The notes: generated from the letters alone by a model not told the origin. Counted from the first letter of the stretch, positions 1 through 9,300 are shown. The stretch is 64,000 nucleotides of DNA from Prorocentrum cordatum (GCA_963575745.1 CAUYUJ010016487.1:162379-226378), one strand, 5' to 3'. Translations and numbers: made by a program.

Positions 1-500
1 GTTTGGGCCGCGCGATGACAGTGGAAACTAACAGCGACGACGACCCGTTCAAAATAACAACAAAAGACTTCTAATCATTCTAATCAGACAAAATTCGCGG
101 CATTGCGAGCGGTGCGGATTGCAGCGCGGTTGCGCTGTCGATTGAATTACTGGGCGGCGAGCAAATGAAATTGTGCAGCGGCACTCCGGTCGCCGCGGAA
201 TGCGATAAACCGTGTCTCACCGAGACAAGGAGAACATGACAATGCAGTGGTTGTGGTTGTCAACTTTTTTGGCGACCGCCCATGTCGAAATTTAATGAAG
301 TTGTTGGTTGGTCTTGCTGATGGAGAAAAAAACGTCTGGGCTCAATAGTCCTGGAGCGAAGCGCTAGACTCCAGAAAAAGCCGGGGTCTGCCGGACCGAG
401 GACAGACACATCACGACGCTGGAGTGCTGGGACATCCGCCCACCCCTGGCGTCTATTTCTACGTCCTCCTTCCACTCTCACTTCCGTGGCTTCCAGCCCA
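1..500. other. Non-coding stretch, nothing recognised
   Basis: No reading frame with recognisable protein character and no repeat was found here. It lies downstream of LINE A in that element's orientation. Confidence 0.4.
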
Positions 501-517
501 CCCCATATTACCTTAAT

Positions 518-1137
518 CTAGTATGTTCTGCTATTTAATGAAGCGGGCGTCAGCGCCGCTCGCCCCGAAATCAAAACTCGGGAGAGGACTAGGACGCGGA
601 AGCCGAGCAGGACGAGGACGCCGACGAGGAGCACGCTGAGGGGGGCGGACGGCCCGCCAGCGATGCTGGCAGGCATTATCGCCCCCCCCCCCGCACCCTG
701 GGACGCGCCCCGGGCCGCCGCCGGGGCGCCAGCAGCCGCCCCCCGCGCCTGCGCCAAGAGCCCGGTCAACTCATTCCTGCCGATGTGGTCCTCGGCAAAA
801 CCGCTCCGCGAAGCCGCGCGAGAGCAAGTCCGCCGCCACGATGGCATCGACCAGCTCGGCTCCAGCAGCAGCTCCAGGCGGCGCGCTCAGCTGTCGCCCT
901 CGAGGCCGCCGCCGACGCCCTCCGCCGAGCCGCCGCCATCGCGCCCGAGAGCGGGCACGGCAGGCTCCGCCACGGCAGCGATGAAGAGCTCCATGGGCTC
1001 AGCCTGCGCCCCACGAGCTCGGCAACGCCGGGCGCGGCGGCGCCTCCACCGCGGCCGATGGCCATCAGGCGGGGCACCATCAGCGGGGGCGCTAGGCGGC
1101 TCGGCACGGCCTCCAGCGTCACCTCCATCTCCTTCAC
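518..1137 (-). CDS. Possible unassigned exons, one with a membrane-like C-terminal segment
   Basis: Two minus-strand open frames lie in very GC-rich DNA. The frame ending at 518 would encode a 109-residue tail with a hydrophobic stretch (APLSVLLVGVLVLLGF) followed by basic residues and a stop; the frame starting at 1137 begins MEVTLEAVPSRLAPPL after an in-frame Lys-Glu. Nothing was matched to a family. High GC keeps frames open by chance, so these may not be genes. They lie just downstream of the decayed LINE A and could be part of its 3' end or an unrelated host exon. Confidence 0.15.
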
Positions 1138-1399
1138 CAGCTGCCGCGGGGCGGGCTGCTCGAAGCTCGGCTTCGAGCAGCGCCGCCGCGGCCCGCGCGA
1201 AAGCAGACGCAGAACGCAGACGCGCGAGTCCGGCAGGCCCCGTAGGGGCGGCGCGGGCGGGCCGGAGCACGGTCACAGGCATGTGAACTGCAAGAAGTCG
1301 CTCTCGAGGTTCGCCCAGAATTTGGAAATTGTAGCACTCTGTAGCCATGTGCCGGGTGTGCTTCCAACCAAAGCATTCTGCAAACATTCTGTGCTGTCG

Positions 1400-3300
1400 T
1401 CACTCCACCGCTTTCGCTGTCCGCCGCGTCGGCGCCGTGCCGCCCAAGGGTCATGGATATCAGGTTCACAAGCCGCCGCCAGTCGGGCTCAGCTGTGGTG
1501 CGGTTGTGTAGCAACTCGCCCAGCCCATCTCCATTTACGTCTGTGAAATATTGCAACCCATTCCTCCACATTCGCGCGCGTCGCAAGGTCTGAGGCGGAG
1601 TGGGTAGCCCTGCGAATGAAATTGCCTCAGGATTCATGGTCGGATTCGTCGTCGACGTCGTCAAAGGTCTAGTTGCCGTCTGACGCTGGACTTGCTGCCG
1701 TCATTTGTGCTCTCATCATGCTGTTCAGTGTCGGGGTTGGTTGTGCTTTCGTCGGTGCTGGCGTGGGGTTGTCTCTGTCGGCGTCTCGAGGTGTTGATAA
1801 TGAGTCGTAACATGCGTCGTTGGGTGCGTCGGAGTGTCAGGAGCATGGCTGTTTGTGAGCTCATTGCGAAACTGGTTGCATTTGCGCCACCCCATTACAA
1901 GCCAGTTGGAAAGCTCGGTATGGTGGAAGTCGTGCAACGTCAGCTTGCGACCCAAGTATTTGGTGCTCTCCTCGGTGCTGAGGATTTCGACCTTCTCGTC
2001 GTCGATGTCCACCTGTGTAATGCATCGCCCTTGTCGCCTGCTAACATTTGTGAGGATGTTCGTTGTGTAGGGGTGTAATGCAAGTTCACACTTCGCGGCT
2101 TCGTGTTCGAGGCCTCGCAAAATACACTTGAACTGCCGTACATTGGGTACTAGGAAAAGTACGTCGTCAGCAAACCTCAGGATGGTCAGGCGCGTCGTCT
2201 GTGCACTTCCCAATTGTATGCCGACGCCCTTTCGTGTCCAATTTGGCTTACTGTTCCGGCATAGTATGTGCTCGAGTAGAGCGTTGAACACCTATGAGCT
2301 GAGTTAGTCCCCTTGCTTGACGCCGCGCTCGATGTTGAATGTTGTAGAACTTCTGCAACAAGGTAATGTAAGGTTCCGGCACATATTGTTTCCGCTGGGC
2401 TTCCCACAAACATGGGTGGTTGACGCAATCGTAAGCCTTCTTGAAATCGATAGCAGCTGTCCAGAGTGGGAGCTGCCATTCGTAGGACTGTTCGTAAAGT
2501 AAAGTTGCAGAGCAGAGGTGGTCCTCTGTCCTCAGGCCCCTGCGAAGCCAACTTGGTCAGGTGATTGTTGTGCGTCGAAAAGTGTGTCAAGTCGGTTGCA
2601 AAGTAGTCGGGACATGAGTTCGCATACTGGCGGTATGATGGCGATTGGTCTGTCGTTGCTTGGTAGTTGCGGGTCTCCAGACTTATAGATTACGCTGGTG
2701 GTGGTGTGTCTCCACTGTTCCGGCGGCGTTTGCTTAGGTGTTAAAATGTCGTTGAAGAGCACCAGCCAATGTTTCTCCATCGTGTCCCCCCCGGCTTCCA
2801 GCAGCTCCGCGGTGAGCCCAGCCGTGTCCTTGCACTTGCCATTTTTGAGGTGCTTCACTGCTTGGTGCAACTCCTCGTGGGTGAAAGGTGGAATGCTCTG
2901 TCGAAGTCGCCGTGATTCTTTTTCTTGGGCATCAGGGGTGCCGATGGGCGTAGGTGAGGGTGTGCTTTCAGGGCGTTGGTACAACTCCTCATAGAAGTCC
3001 GCGAATACGTCTGCAATCCCCTGCCGGTCCGTCGCGTTGGAGCCCTTTGCTGTTGTCATGGCCGGTATGAGGCCCTTCTTCTTGCTGGACTTGATCCCAG
3101 AGATCCTGTTCAGGCCGCGGAAAGTAACGATGATATCGTTCAGGATTGTCTGCCGTTGAGATGTTTCGGCATGCACGTATAATGCGTTTGCTAAGAGCTG
3201 TTCTGGTGGCTGTGTCGGTGTGCGGTGCGTTTCTGCGTTGCGTAATAAGTGCGTGCAATTGTTGCTTTGCCACGTCGTAGGCCTCGGCGGACCGCGGCAG
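1400..3300 (-). pseudogene. LINE A: decayed non-LTR retrotransposon reverse transcriptase
   Basis: Read on the minus strand, the pieces come in the order of a LINE RT. A pre-RT basic segment is followed by GLNRISGIKSSKKKGLIPAM (about 3100), then a fingers region with DRPIAIIPPVCELMSRLLCN (about 2640), motif A IDFKKAYDCVNHP (about 2450), motif B RGVKQGD (about 2320), motif C FADD (2163-2174), and a C-terminal tail with QRRMLRLIINTSRR and AEPDWRRLVNLI (about 1450-1800). The copy is dead: frame changes occur near 3180, 2545, 2340 and 1850, and stop codons lie at 2304-2306 and 2292-2294 right after motif B. No endonuclease was found upstream, so the copy is 5'-truncated. A spliced-leader relic lies upstream at 3462-3483. 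The family is certain; the ends are approximate. Confidence 0.85.
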
Positions 3301-3461
3301 CCGTGCGGCCGCCGCGCCTCTCGCCAGGCCAGCTGCGCCGTGCACCGCCAGCGCAGCCCCACGGGCCGCAGCCAGCGCCGCGCGGCGATCCGTCGCCGCC
3401 GCCATCGGAGGCCCGCGGCGGGCCAGGCGGCCCTGCGGCGGCGAGCTCGACGCGGACACGG

Positions 3462-3483
3462 CTTGAGCCAAACTGGCTACGGA
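3462..3483 (-). other. Relic of the dinoflagellate spliced leader
   Basis: The minus strand reads TC then CGTAGCCAGTTTGGCTCAAG, matching the 22-nt dinoflagellate spliced leader at 21 of 22 positions (one T-to-G change). It lies about 160 bp upstream of the first recognisable LINE A sequence, on the same strand, with an ATG frame (starting MAAATDRRAAL, about 3410) in between. A leader in genomic DNA is known in dinoflagellates as the mark of a trans-spliced mRNA that was reverse transcribed and reinserted. Confidence 0.85.
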
Positions 3484-3639
3484 TCCATCTTGCCTTAATC
3501 GCATCCTCTCTGATCTGCCTCCCTTGGATGCCTCTGGCTTCTGTACCTCCATCCCCACCATTGTCTCCATGCTATGCTTCCTCTTCCGCCCATCCGCCTC
3601 ATCCGCATCCACTTTCTCGTTCCCCCGTTCTGCGCTCAA

Positions 3640-3840
3640 TCCCCCGCAGGAGGCCTCGAGAGATTCAAGGTGGTTCAAGAGGATCCAGGCGGCAACTCCA
3701 GGGGGTCCCAGGAGGTCCCCCCCCAGGAATACCATTGAAGCCCCAGGAGGTACCAGGAGACTTCGGGAAACGGTCCGAGGAGGCCCCAAGGGGTCCCAGG
3801 AGGCTCCAGGAGCCCACAAGATGATATCCCGTCCTGGTCG
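3640..3840 (+). repeat. Degenerate GGAGG/CCCC short-unit repeat
   Basis: Irregular repetition of units such as CCAGGAGGTCCC and CCCAAGGGG. It resembles the CCCAAGAGG-type tracts found at 18.3, 20.6, 26.4, 36.9 and 49.7 kb and is probably a diverged member. Confidence 0.6.
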
Positions 3841-4619
3841 ATCGGGTGGGAGGTGGGACTGGAAAGCGTACGAATCTAATGGAGCACTGGCTCCCGCCAG
3901 GCACCCATCCACACAGTTCACCCACCCGCCCCCCCACCCTTTGGTCCGCTGTGTTGCCGCTGCCCCAAATGTCCTGCCATCACGCCGCCGCCTGGGCACA
4001 TTCGAATCACGCCCTGGCCAGCGCAGACCCCGTCGTGGGATCGGCGAAGGACCACACGCACGTGGTCAGCGTTACAGGGACCTGTAAAACGCTGGCAGGC
4101 ACGACACAGCCGAGGGGGCTGCACCACATCATGGTTGAAAGAACCGGCCCGCGCCAACATCTCTCGGATTTGTCCCTACACCGTCTGCGGCACTGCAAGA
4201 TTATGGCAAAGAGCTCATGACATGTAAAGATCCACAGTGCGCTTGCACAGACCCCTCTGTTTACACACAAGCCAGACTAACGCTTCTTGCATACATATGG
4301 CGACGGGAGATGAGGAGGAGAGAACGACAGGAATAATAATGACAACAAGAAGACAGGGAGCTACCACGGGCGCGTCCGTCTGTAAACAGGAAAGCGTGCC
4401 CGGTATTTTCCCGGCACCAATGGAGGCTCGGAAATTGGCAACAACACCAGCACAGGGGGGTGCCTCCACCAGGGGATGATGATCCTGGATTTTGGTGCTG
4501 GTGGTGATTTCTCGGCCACGTAACCAAACCTCCGACGATCTGTTGCTGTTCAACCTGGGGCCCGAGAACGCGCCCTGGAGGCCAAAATCGAGAGAAAAAA
4601 CGCTGGCATAATGAATCAC
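3841..4619. other. No gene recognised
   Basis: Mixed unique sequence. The segment 4530-4619 contains CCTGGAGGCCAAAATCGAG, also seen in diverged form near 6045, and its ends are inverted (GACGATCTG / CAGATCGTC). It may be the next element-derived intron of the gene at 4620-5049. Confidence 0.35.
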
Positions 4620-4682
4620 CAGATCGTCAGAGACCTGGGTGAGAAGCCCGAGTGCTACCAACATAACTGCGATCAGGAGCAT
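4620..4682 (-). CDS. Unidentified gene, downstream exon with a membrane segment
   Basis: If the insert at 4683-4863 is removed as a GC-AG intron, the upstream exon ending PPPRED continues in frame into MLLIAVMLVALGLLTQ and then VSDDL. The hydrophobic run is long enough for one membrane helix or signal anchor. A GTGATT donor follows directly after the last codon. No family was recognised. The support is frame continuity across the insert, codons rich in G/C at the third position, and matching splice signals. Confidence 0.4.
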
Positions 4683-4863
4683 CTTAACGGGCGAAGAACG
4701 GTATAACATAAACTCTTTCGCTGTCGGGGACACCTGCCCCAGGGCGGCTGGAAAGTTTATACCCTTACGGTGGCACCATAGGGGTATAAACTTTCCAGCC
4801 GCCCAGGGGCAGGTGTCCCCGACGGCGGAAAGTTTATTTTATACCGTTCTTCGCTCGCTGAGC
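4683..4863 (-). mobile_element. Foldback element acting as a probable GC-AG intron (introner-like)
   Basis: The segment 4691-4854 is an almost perfect palindrome: the two arms of about 82 bp share long identical blocks (e.g. GTCGGGGACACCTGCCCC, GGCGGCTGGAAAGTTTATAC) and meet with almost no loop. It is bounded by a 7-bp direct repeat, GAGCATC at 4677-4683 and 4860-4866. Read on the minus strand, a GC donor at 4863 and an AG acceptor at 4683 give a 181-bp intron that leaves the flanking exons in frame. This fits a non-autonomous DNA element that inserted into an exon and is now spliced out. Element and direct repeat are read directly; the intron role is inferred. Confidence 0.75.
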
Positions 4864-5049
4864 ATCCTCCCTCGGTGGAGGAAACCGCCGATACCGTGGT
4901 TGGTGCCAATCTTTGTATGCCTCCGATACTGTGTCGCGGATCGCAAGCACAAGCTGCGAATCGCTCTCTACCAGCCGAAGCTGATCTGTACGGTTGCCCC
5001 GCCACGTCCAGCTCCAAGCCCCGAAGCCCCCCCCCGAGGGCGAACAAGA
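4864..5049 (-). CDS. Unidentified gene, upstream exon
   Basis: A 186-nt open segment (62 codons) on the minus strand starts after a TAAG acceptor at 5050-5051. It contains GAWSWTWRGNRTDQLRLVES and, further on, AIRDTVSEAYKDWHQP and RYRRFPPPRED: varied, well-balanced residues unlike the Arg/Pro/Ala-rich shadow frames around it. The flanking sequence upstream (5055-5250) is a copy of a dispersed inverted-repeat family that also forms an FAH intron, so the exon probably sits between two element-derived introns. No homologue was recognised. Confidence 0.45.
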
Positions 5050-5054
5050 CTTAG

Positions 5055-5250
5055 GGTCAACGTCAGGAGGGACCTGCTCAGGAAGGGAACCGTCGAGCTG
5101 GAATCGGCAACGCATCGCCGATAGATCGGCGACAGGCCACCGAGAGCGCATCCGCGCGCTCCTGGGCGGGGCGGGTTATCGGCCCCCGTCTGCGATGCAT
5201 GGGCGAGTGGGGGTCGATGCATGCCCCCCTGAGCCAGTGATCCTCGTTGT
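5055..5250. mobile_element. TCGGCGAT-family inverted-repeat element, copy 1
   Basis: This copy shares with six other loci the order GGAATCGGC, GATCGGCGA, CTCCTGGGCGGGG and GGGTCGATGCATGCC. The outer arms are inverted (a GGCTCAGG..GGGG..GCATCGA motif at each end). It directly adjoins the exon at 4864-5049 and probably forms its upstream intron. Confidence 0.7.
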
Positions 5251-5284
5251 GTGGTTTCCGGGTCATAGCTCGAGCCTTCAGCGG

Positions 5285-5490
5285 CCGTTCGGGGCGATCC
5301 GGGCGCTCCTGGAACGCTCTCGGCGAGGCGCAGCCGCTGGAGAGTATCCCGAGACCAGAACGCCGCCGAGCCCCGACGGAAGCGCCCGAAAACCTGGAAA
5401 CTCGAACCCAACGCGCTCCCCCCATCGGCGATGCATGGGCGATGGAGGGCCGATTCGCCCCCACTGAGCCTGTCGCCCCCTTGCGGTGCC
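5285..5490 (+). repeat. Dispersed family 3 copy plus half copy of the TCGGCGAT family
   Basis: 5285-5405 carries GTTCGGGGCGATCCGGGCGC followed by TCTCGGCGAGGCGCAGCCGC, shared with 7910-8035, 43555-43665 and 61670-61800. 5415-5490 is the right half of the TCGGCGAT family (CATCGGCGATGCATGGGCGA). Family 3 follows a TCGGCGAT copy both here and at 7.9 kb. Confidence 0.65.
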
Positions 5491-5718
5491 CCTCACTCCC
5501 AACCTCGGCGCGCACCTCCACGTCCTCAGGGAGGGAAGGGCCAGCTACAGTGAAGGGGCCCAAGGACAAAAAAAGAACATACACACAGATCAAGACTCTC
5601 CGTAATTCTTTGCCACATGTTCTGAGTGCGTATCTTCCCCTCCACTTCCCATTATTTTCTAGTTTCCTGGGAGTCGAAGATTGTTTGTGTCTGTCAGATT
5701 GTTTCCCTCCTGAAACAT

Positions 5719-5930
5719 CTGGATCGGATAACTAGCCAAATCTAGCCAAGGGGAGGTCACCGAATCAGCTGGTGTGGATGGTTTCCCCAGCGCCTCCCCG
5801 CGCTGGAGGCTGCCACGCATTGAAGGAAAGCGCCTGGCAACTGGGGCCCAACACCAAATGCGCGCAGCAAATGTCGTAATCTCCTCCTTTCCCAATCCCC
5901 CGCTTGCCTCCAACCCGGGAGTAGCCAAAC
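5719..5930 (-). mobile_element. Family 4 element, possible GT-AG intron
   Basis: Homologous to 25443-25643 and partly to 53300-53460 (shared AATCAGCT, CAGCGCCTCCC, GCGCGCAGCAAAT, TTTCCCAATCCCCC). It is flanked by AAACATC at 5713-5719 and 5927-5933. On the minus strand a GT donor at 5930 and an AG acceptor at 5719-5720 are available, the same arrangement as the insert at 4683-4863. The adjoining minus-strand sequence (down to about 5659) is open but unidentified, so the intron role is tentative. Confidence 0.5.
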
Positions 5931-6394
5931 ATCCAACGATACGATGTTTTCAATGCGCGGCCAAGTCCCGCCCGACCCGTTCCCCGGGGCCAAGTTGTCG
6001 CCCCAGATCTTGTTCTCGGTTGCCCAGCCCAGGCCCGATAACTGAACCTGGAGGCCCAAATCGAGGAAAAGCGGCCAGTTGAAACATCATGTCGTCGGGA
6101 TCTGGGAAGCCACCAGCATTAGGCGATCGACGTAACCCCGGCCCACACCAGGATTCTACGAGGGGGCAGCGCATGGATGTAAAAATCCAGCCTCTGGACG
6201 CCACGTGTTTTCTACATGCCCTGCCTCGCTGGCGGCCAGAGTGGGGGTCAGCATTAAGAGCTCAGTCTCTAATGACTCGCGACAGCGCCCGTGACCCGCC
6301 CCGTCCCGCCCCCCTTTCCCGCTGGGTCACGTCACGTCACGATTCGCGCCGGCGCCGTCTGAGAATGAGCGGCTCCTATAGCATTCCCCGGCTA

Positions 6395-6572
6395 CACGCC
6401 AGAGTGACCCTAGGCAAGAGTGCCCTTTGGTGCTCGGACTAAGGGGGCGCAAGGTGGCCAAATCCAAGCACGCAAGCAGCCACTATCGCACGGCGCTCAG
6501 CGTTCGGGGGGACCCCAGTGAGCCCGCACCAAAGGTCACTCTGGCGAAAGGTCACTCTCACGTCTGGTCGAA
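6395..6572. mobile_element. Foldback element with AGAGTGACC ends
   Basis: The left arm (from 6398) reads CGCCAGAGTGACCC.. and ..CCCTTTGGTGC; the right arm, read on the other strand, gives GTGAGAGTGACC.. and ..GACCTTTGGTGCGGGC. Arms of about 40 bp surround a roughly 90-bp centre. No protein-coding content, consistent with a MITE. Confidence 0.6.
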
Positions 6573-6657
6573 TTTCCAAACGGCAATGACGTGACCGGCC
6601 CCGACCTGGTCCCACTCTTTTGAGCAGGGACCGACCGTCCCGGCATTCCTACAGTCC

Positions 6658-6822
6658 TGCTACGAAATGTTCTTAGAACCCAATGATGTTCCAGGAACAA
6701 AAAAGAATGTTCTTAGAACATAAACCCGATGTGTTAAAACAAGACAGTCCCAGCCAGAAAGGTTCTAAGAACAGTTCGTAGAAACCACAAAAGGTTCTTA
6801 GAACATTGTTTCGTGGACCTAT
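6658..6822. mobile_element. Foldback element built of GTTCTTAGAACA palindromes
   Basis: TACGAAATGTTCTTAGAAC at the left end pairs with the complement of GTTCTTAGAACATTGTTTCGTGG at the right; the palindrome GTTCTTAGAAC recurs inside. A related segment, preceded by the same GAGCAGGGACCGACCGTCCC and followed by the same CGCTTCGCCACTGCT, lies at 53085-53300 inside an FAH intron. Confidence 0.6.
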
Positions 6823-6945
6823 AGGCGAGCGAGGGCGCTTCGCCACTGCTTGATAGGCACTCCGGCGCGAATCGTGACGTGACCGGCCCGATCGGCCGGG
6901 CCCCGACGCATGCCCTCGGCGCCCCTCGCTCGGCAGCCGCTGCCC

Positions 6946-7059
6946 TCACGCCCGCCGCTGGTGGCAGCTCGCCGGGACGCAGGCGCCCCCGCGGCAGCTG
7001 CCCTCGCGGCAGAGGCCGCCCTGGCCGCCGGTCGAGTTGCCGTCGTCGCAGGCGAGCTC
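6946..7059 (-). CDS. Cys-rich gene end, last exon
   Basis: 37 codons and a TGA stop (6946-6948). The segment has ELACDDGNSTGGQGGLCREG followed by more Cys (SCRGGACVPASC) and a basic end. Closely spaced Cys and a CxDGN motif suggest a secreted, disulfide-rich domain such as those in metalloprotease tails, but the family is not assigned. It joins in frame to the exon at 7426-7513 if 7060-7425 is removed as a GA-AG intron (both ends share CCAGGAGCTCG). Confidence 0.45.
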   Translation of the reverse strand, partial: ELACDDGNSTGGQGGLCREGSCRGGACVPASCHQRRA

Positions 7060-7425
7060 CTGGGAGCCCGGTGTTCTCAATGATCGCCGATGCGGAGATA
7101 CAGGGCATGAGATGTCAAACGCAGGTGTGCTTGCCACAGCATTCTGCGCAGCGTTGTGTCACTCGTGCACTTGCGGTGATCGCATGGCGCTGCCATCTTC
7201 ACTCGAGTCCTGACGAGCCCCAGCAGGGGGTGAAACGTCGACACGCGCACTGAAAAAGGCACGGGCTTGCGAGCGCCATACGAGTCAGGTGTGGGATGAT
7301 ATGAAAATGCCAGCATCCCTACCGAGTGAGAGGGGACTCCACCGTTCGAAGCACCAGCCACGGACGAGGAGGACCAGGAGCGGGGAGGGGAGGAAGACGA
7401 GGAGGGTGAGTGGAGAGCCGAGCTC
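7060..7425 (-). other. Probable GA-AG intron with direct-repeat ends
   Basis: Both borders contain the same 9-bp CAGGAGCTC(G) sequence. Cutting before GAGCTCGG at 7425 and after CCCAG at 7060 restores one copy and a continuous frame (..KMDCQ / ELACDDG..). The arrangement suggests insertion of an element with target duplication. Confidence 0.5.
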
Positions 7426-7513
7426 CTGGCAGTCCATCTTGCACGTCGCCACGCAGTGCGCGTGCGCGGCGACCGCCTCGCCCGACGGGTGGCCATCCAC
7501 CGTCAGCGCGGTC
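7426..7513 (-). CDS. Cys-rich gene, penultimate exon
   Basis: The exon begins after a CCTCAG acceptor at 7514-7518 and reads TALTVDGHPSGEAVAAHAHC then VATCKMDCQ before the donor. Three Cys in eleven residues continue the Cys-rich character of the next exon. Upstream exons were not found; dispersed repeat families occupy 7535-8035. Confidence 0.45.
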
Positions 7514-7534
7514 CTGAGGGGTAGAAGTCCCAGA

Positions 7535-7705
7535 CATGCTCGCGTCACGAACAACACACGACGGGAGATTGTCGGCCGTTCTCGACCTCCGAGGGCTCTC
7601 GCGGGGCCCTGGGACCGTCCAAACACGGCCCACGATGAGACACCGACCCTGGGGAAAGGGTCAGGACTCCTGGGGACCCCGCAGTGAAACATCAAGACAT
7701 GGCCA
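7535..7705 (+). repeat. Dispersed family 5 (GACTCGGGATG..GGGTCAGGAC) copy
   Basis: Shared blocks with 8185-8400, 57260-57420, 57540-57720, 62040-62160 and 62910-63060: CGTCACGAA, GGGCCCTGGGACCGTC, GGGGAAAGGGTCAGGACT, CCTGGGGACCCCGCA and GAAACATCA. Length about 170 bp. Possibly an element fragment; no coding content. Confidence 0.6.
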
Positions 7706-7726
7706 TGGCTTATCTGGGACGTTAGG

Positions 7727-7905
7727 GGGGAACTGGCTCAGGAGGGGAAGCATCGGCCCTGGAAACGGCGGTGCGTCGCCGATAGACTGGCAACAGGCCT
7801 CCGAAAGCAAGTCCGCCAATCCCTGGCGGGATGGACCATCAAGCCCCCCATCGGCGATCAATGGGCGGTTGGAGGTCGATGCATCCCGCGCTGAGCCTAT
7901 CCGGC
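7727..7905. mobile_element. TCGGCGAT-family element, copy 2
   Basis: GGCTCAGGAGGGGAAGCATCGG at the left and GGAGGTCGATGCATCC..CTGAGCC at the right form inverted ends; the interior has CGTCGCCGATAGA and CATCGGCGATCAATGGGCGG. Followed by family 3 (7910-8035). Confidence 0.65.
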
Positions 7906-7909
7906 AGCC

Positions 7910-8035
7910 GTTCACGACGATCTGGGCACCCACGGACGCTTCTCGGCGAGGCGCAGCCGCTGAAAGACACCCCGAGGCCAGAAAGAACCCTAGTATCTAC
8001 GAAAATGTCCGAAAGCCTCGAAGCTCGAATCCTCG
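7910..8035 (+). repeat. Dispersed family 3 copy
   Basis: Contains GATCTGGGCACC, CTTCTCGGCGAGGCGCAGCC and a CGAAGCTCGAATCCT end, as at 5285, 43555 and 61670. Confidence 0.6.
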
Positions 8036-8054
8036 AGCCTACCCCCCGCCCTGA

Positions 8055-8165
8055 CGTTGCCCCCGAGGTCCTCGGCGCCACGTCAGACTGGACGTCCTCT
8101 GACCCGTGGCGCGCCTTCAACTGCACCGTGGCGTCAAGGCTGTGCGACCCGGTCCTGCAATGGCA
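8055..8165 (+). other. Possible unassigned exon
   Basis: The plus-strand frame reads DVAPEVLGATSDWTSSDPWR then AFNCTVASRLCDPVLQ, which looks protein-like, but the minus strand is also open here. It sits between dispersed repeats. No family recognised. Confidence 0.2.
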
Positions 8166-8184
8166 TGGTTTCGGGCTCCGCACA

Positions 8185-8550
8185 GACACGCCCGCGTCGT
8201 GAAAACAAATCGACGGCAGATGTTGGGGAAAGCTCGGCCTCGGGGAGCCGCCGCAGGGCCCCGAGACCAAACGACTGGGGATGAAAAGAAAGCCCTGGGG
8301 GAAGAGTCACGGCTTCCAGGGTCCCCGTATCTATAAATACGATAAATCAGATGCCTGGGATCCAGCACCTCGAAACAACAGTCGAGGCGGCCAGTCAGTC
8401 GTCATGTTCGGCTACCGCGGGGTTGGTTCCGGGCCTCGGGGAAAGGGAACAGCTTCGCTGGTTTTCGGGTCCCGTTTTCGGGCCTCGGAAGCCGATCCTC
8501 GAGGCCGTCCGGAAACGACTCGGACTGGAACACCAGGCGTCGGGGTAGGG
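8185..8550 (+). repeat. Two family 5 segments in tandem
   Basis: 8185-8400 repeats the family 5 order (CGTCGTGAAAA, CCCCGAGACC, GACTGGGGATGAAAA, GGCTTCCAGGGTCCCC). 8400-8550 is a more diverged relative (GGGCCTCGGGGAAAGGGAAC, GGAAACGACTCGGACTGGAA). Confidence 0.5.
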
Positions 8551-8559
8551 ACCCACGCG

Positions 8560-9135
8560 TCGACCGATCGGAGCGGCAGCTGCCTTGGGAGGCAGGCCTG
8601 CCTGGCCTCCGCGGGCCCCCGGAGGCAATCCCGCGAAGTCTCGACACGCCCGCGCCGTCAACCCACGGCGCCCCCACTGACGCTCTGGGATCGGGGTCGG
8701 CGGGGGGAGCCTGCTGAGGCCAGCCAGGCCCTGCAGGGGGCTGTCCGCGCGGAAGCCCCAAGCTCCGACGTCGTGGAGCGTTCCACGCGCGGCTCCCGGA
8801 CCTCTCGACCCCTTCCGTCGGGGATCTGCTGACCCGGGTCAATCGGTAACCCAGGTCAGTCGGGCAGTGTAAGATGCTGCAGTATCCAGCGCGCTAGCCC
8901 AGCTCAGTGCAAGCCTGGCTTTGAAGGATCCTGCAAGATCCAGCGCTCTGGCTGACCAATTTGACCCCAGTCTCAAGGTTCCCGATTCCCGGGCACTGGT
9001 TTCACGCCAGCTCCAAGGTTCGAAGGCGTCCCCTCAGGGAAGCAACGAGTGAAGGCAAAAATTGGGGACATGAGCTCGCCACAGCTCACGGCATGAGAGG
9101 AACGGGCCCTGGCAGGGACGGGTCCTGGACCCGGC
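8560..9135. other. No gene recognised
   Basis: GC-rich, open in several frames on both strands with Arg/Pro/Ala-rich translations, as expected by chance at this GC content. Confidence 0.35.
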
Positions 9136-9139
9136 GGGC

Positions 9140-9300
9140 CCTGAGATCCGACGTCGCCAACAGAACATTGAAGCATTGCTAAAAAATCGCGCCGCGAGTC
9201 CTGGACCCCATCTTTCTGCGCCGCTTCGGGCCAGCTCGTTCTGTGAGGGCCCCTGGGGCCCGAAAAGGGACGAGACCGCTCGACCCGAAAGAATCGCGGC
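9140..9300 (+). repeat. Dispersed family 6 (GAGATCCGACG..ACCCCATCTTTCTGC) copy
   Basis: Related to 56435-56610 and 61280-61460: CCCTGAGATCCGACG, then GACCCCATCTTTCTGC, then a GGCCCGAA block. About 170 bp, non-coding. Confidence 0.6.

Noticed and set aside
2989-3999. 336-residue minus-strand protein
   Set aside because: Only a short middle part (AKQQLHALITQRRN.. to ..RACRN) belongs to LINE A before a frameshift; the rest is a GC-driven open frame over repeats.
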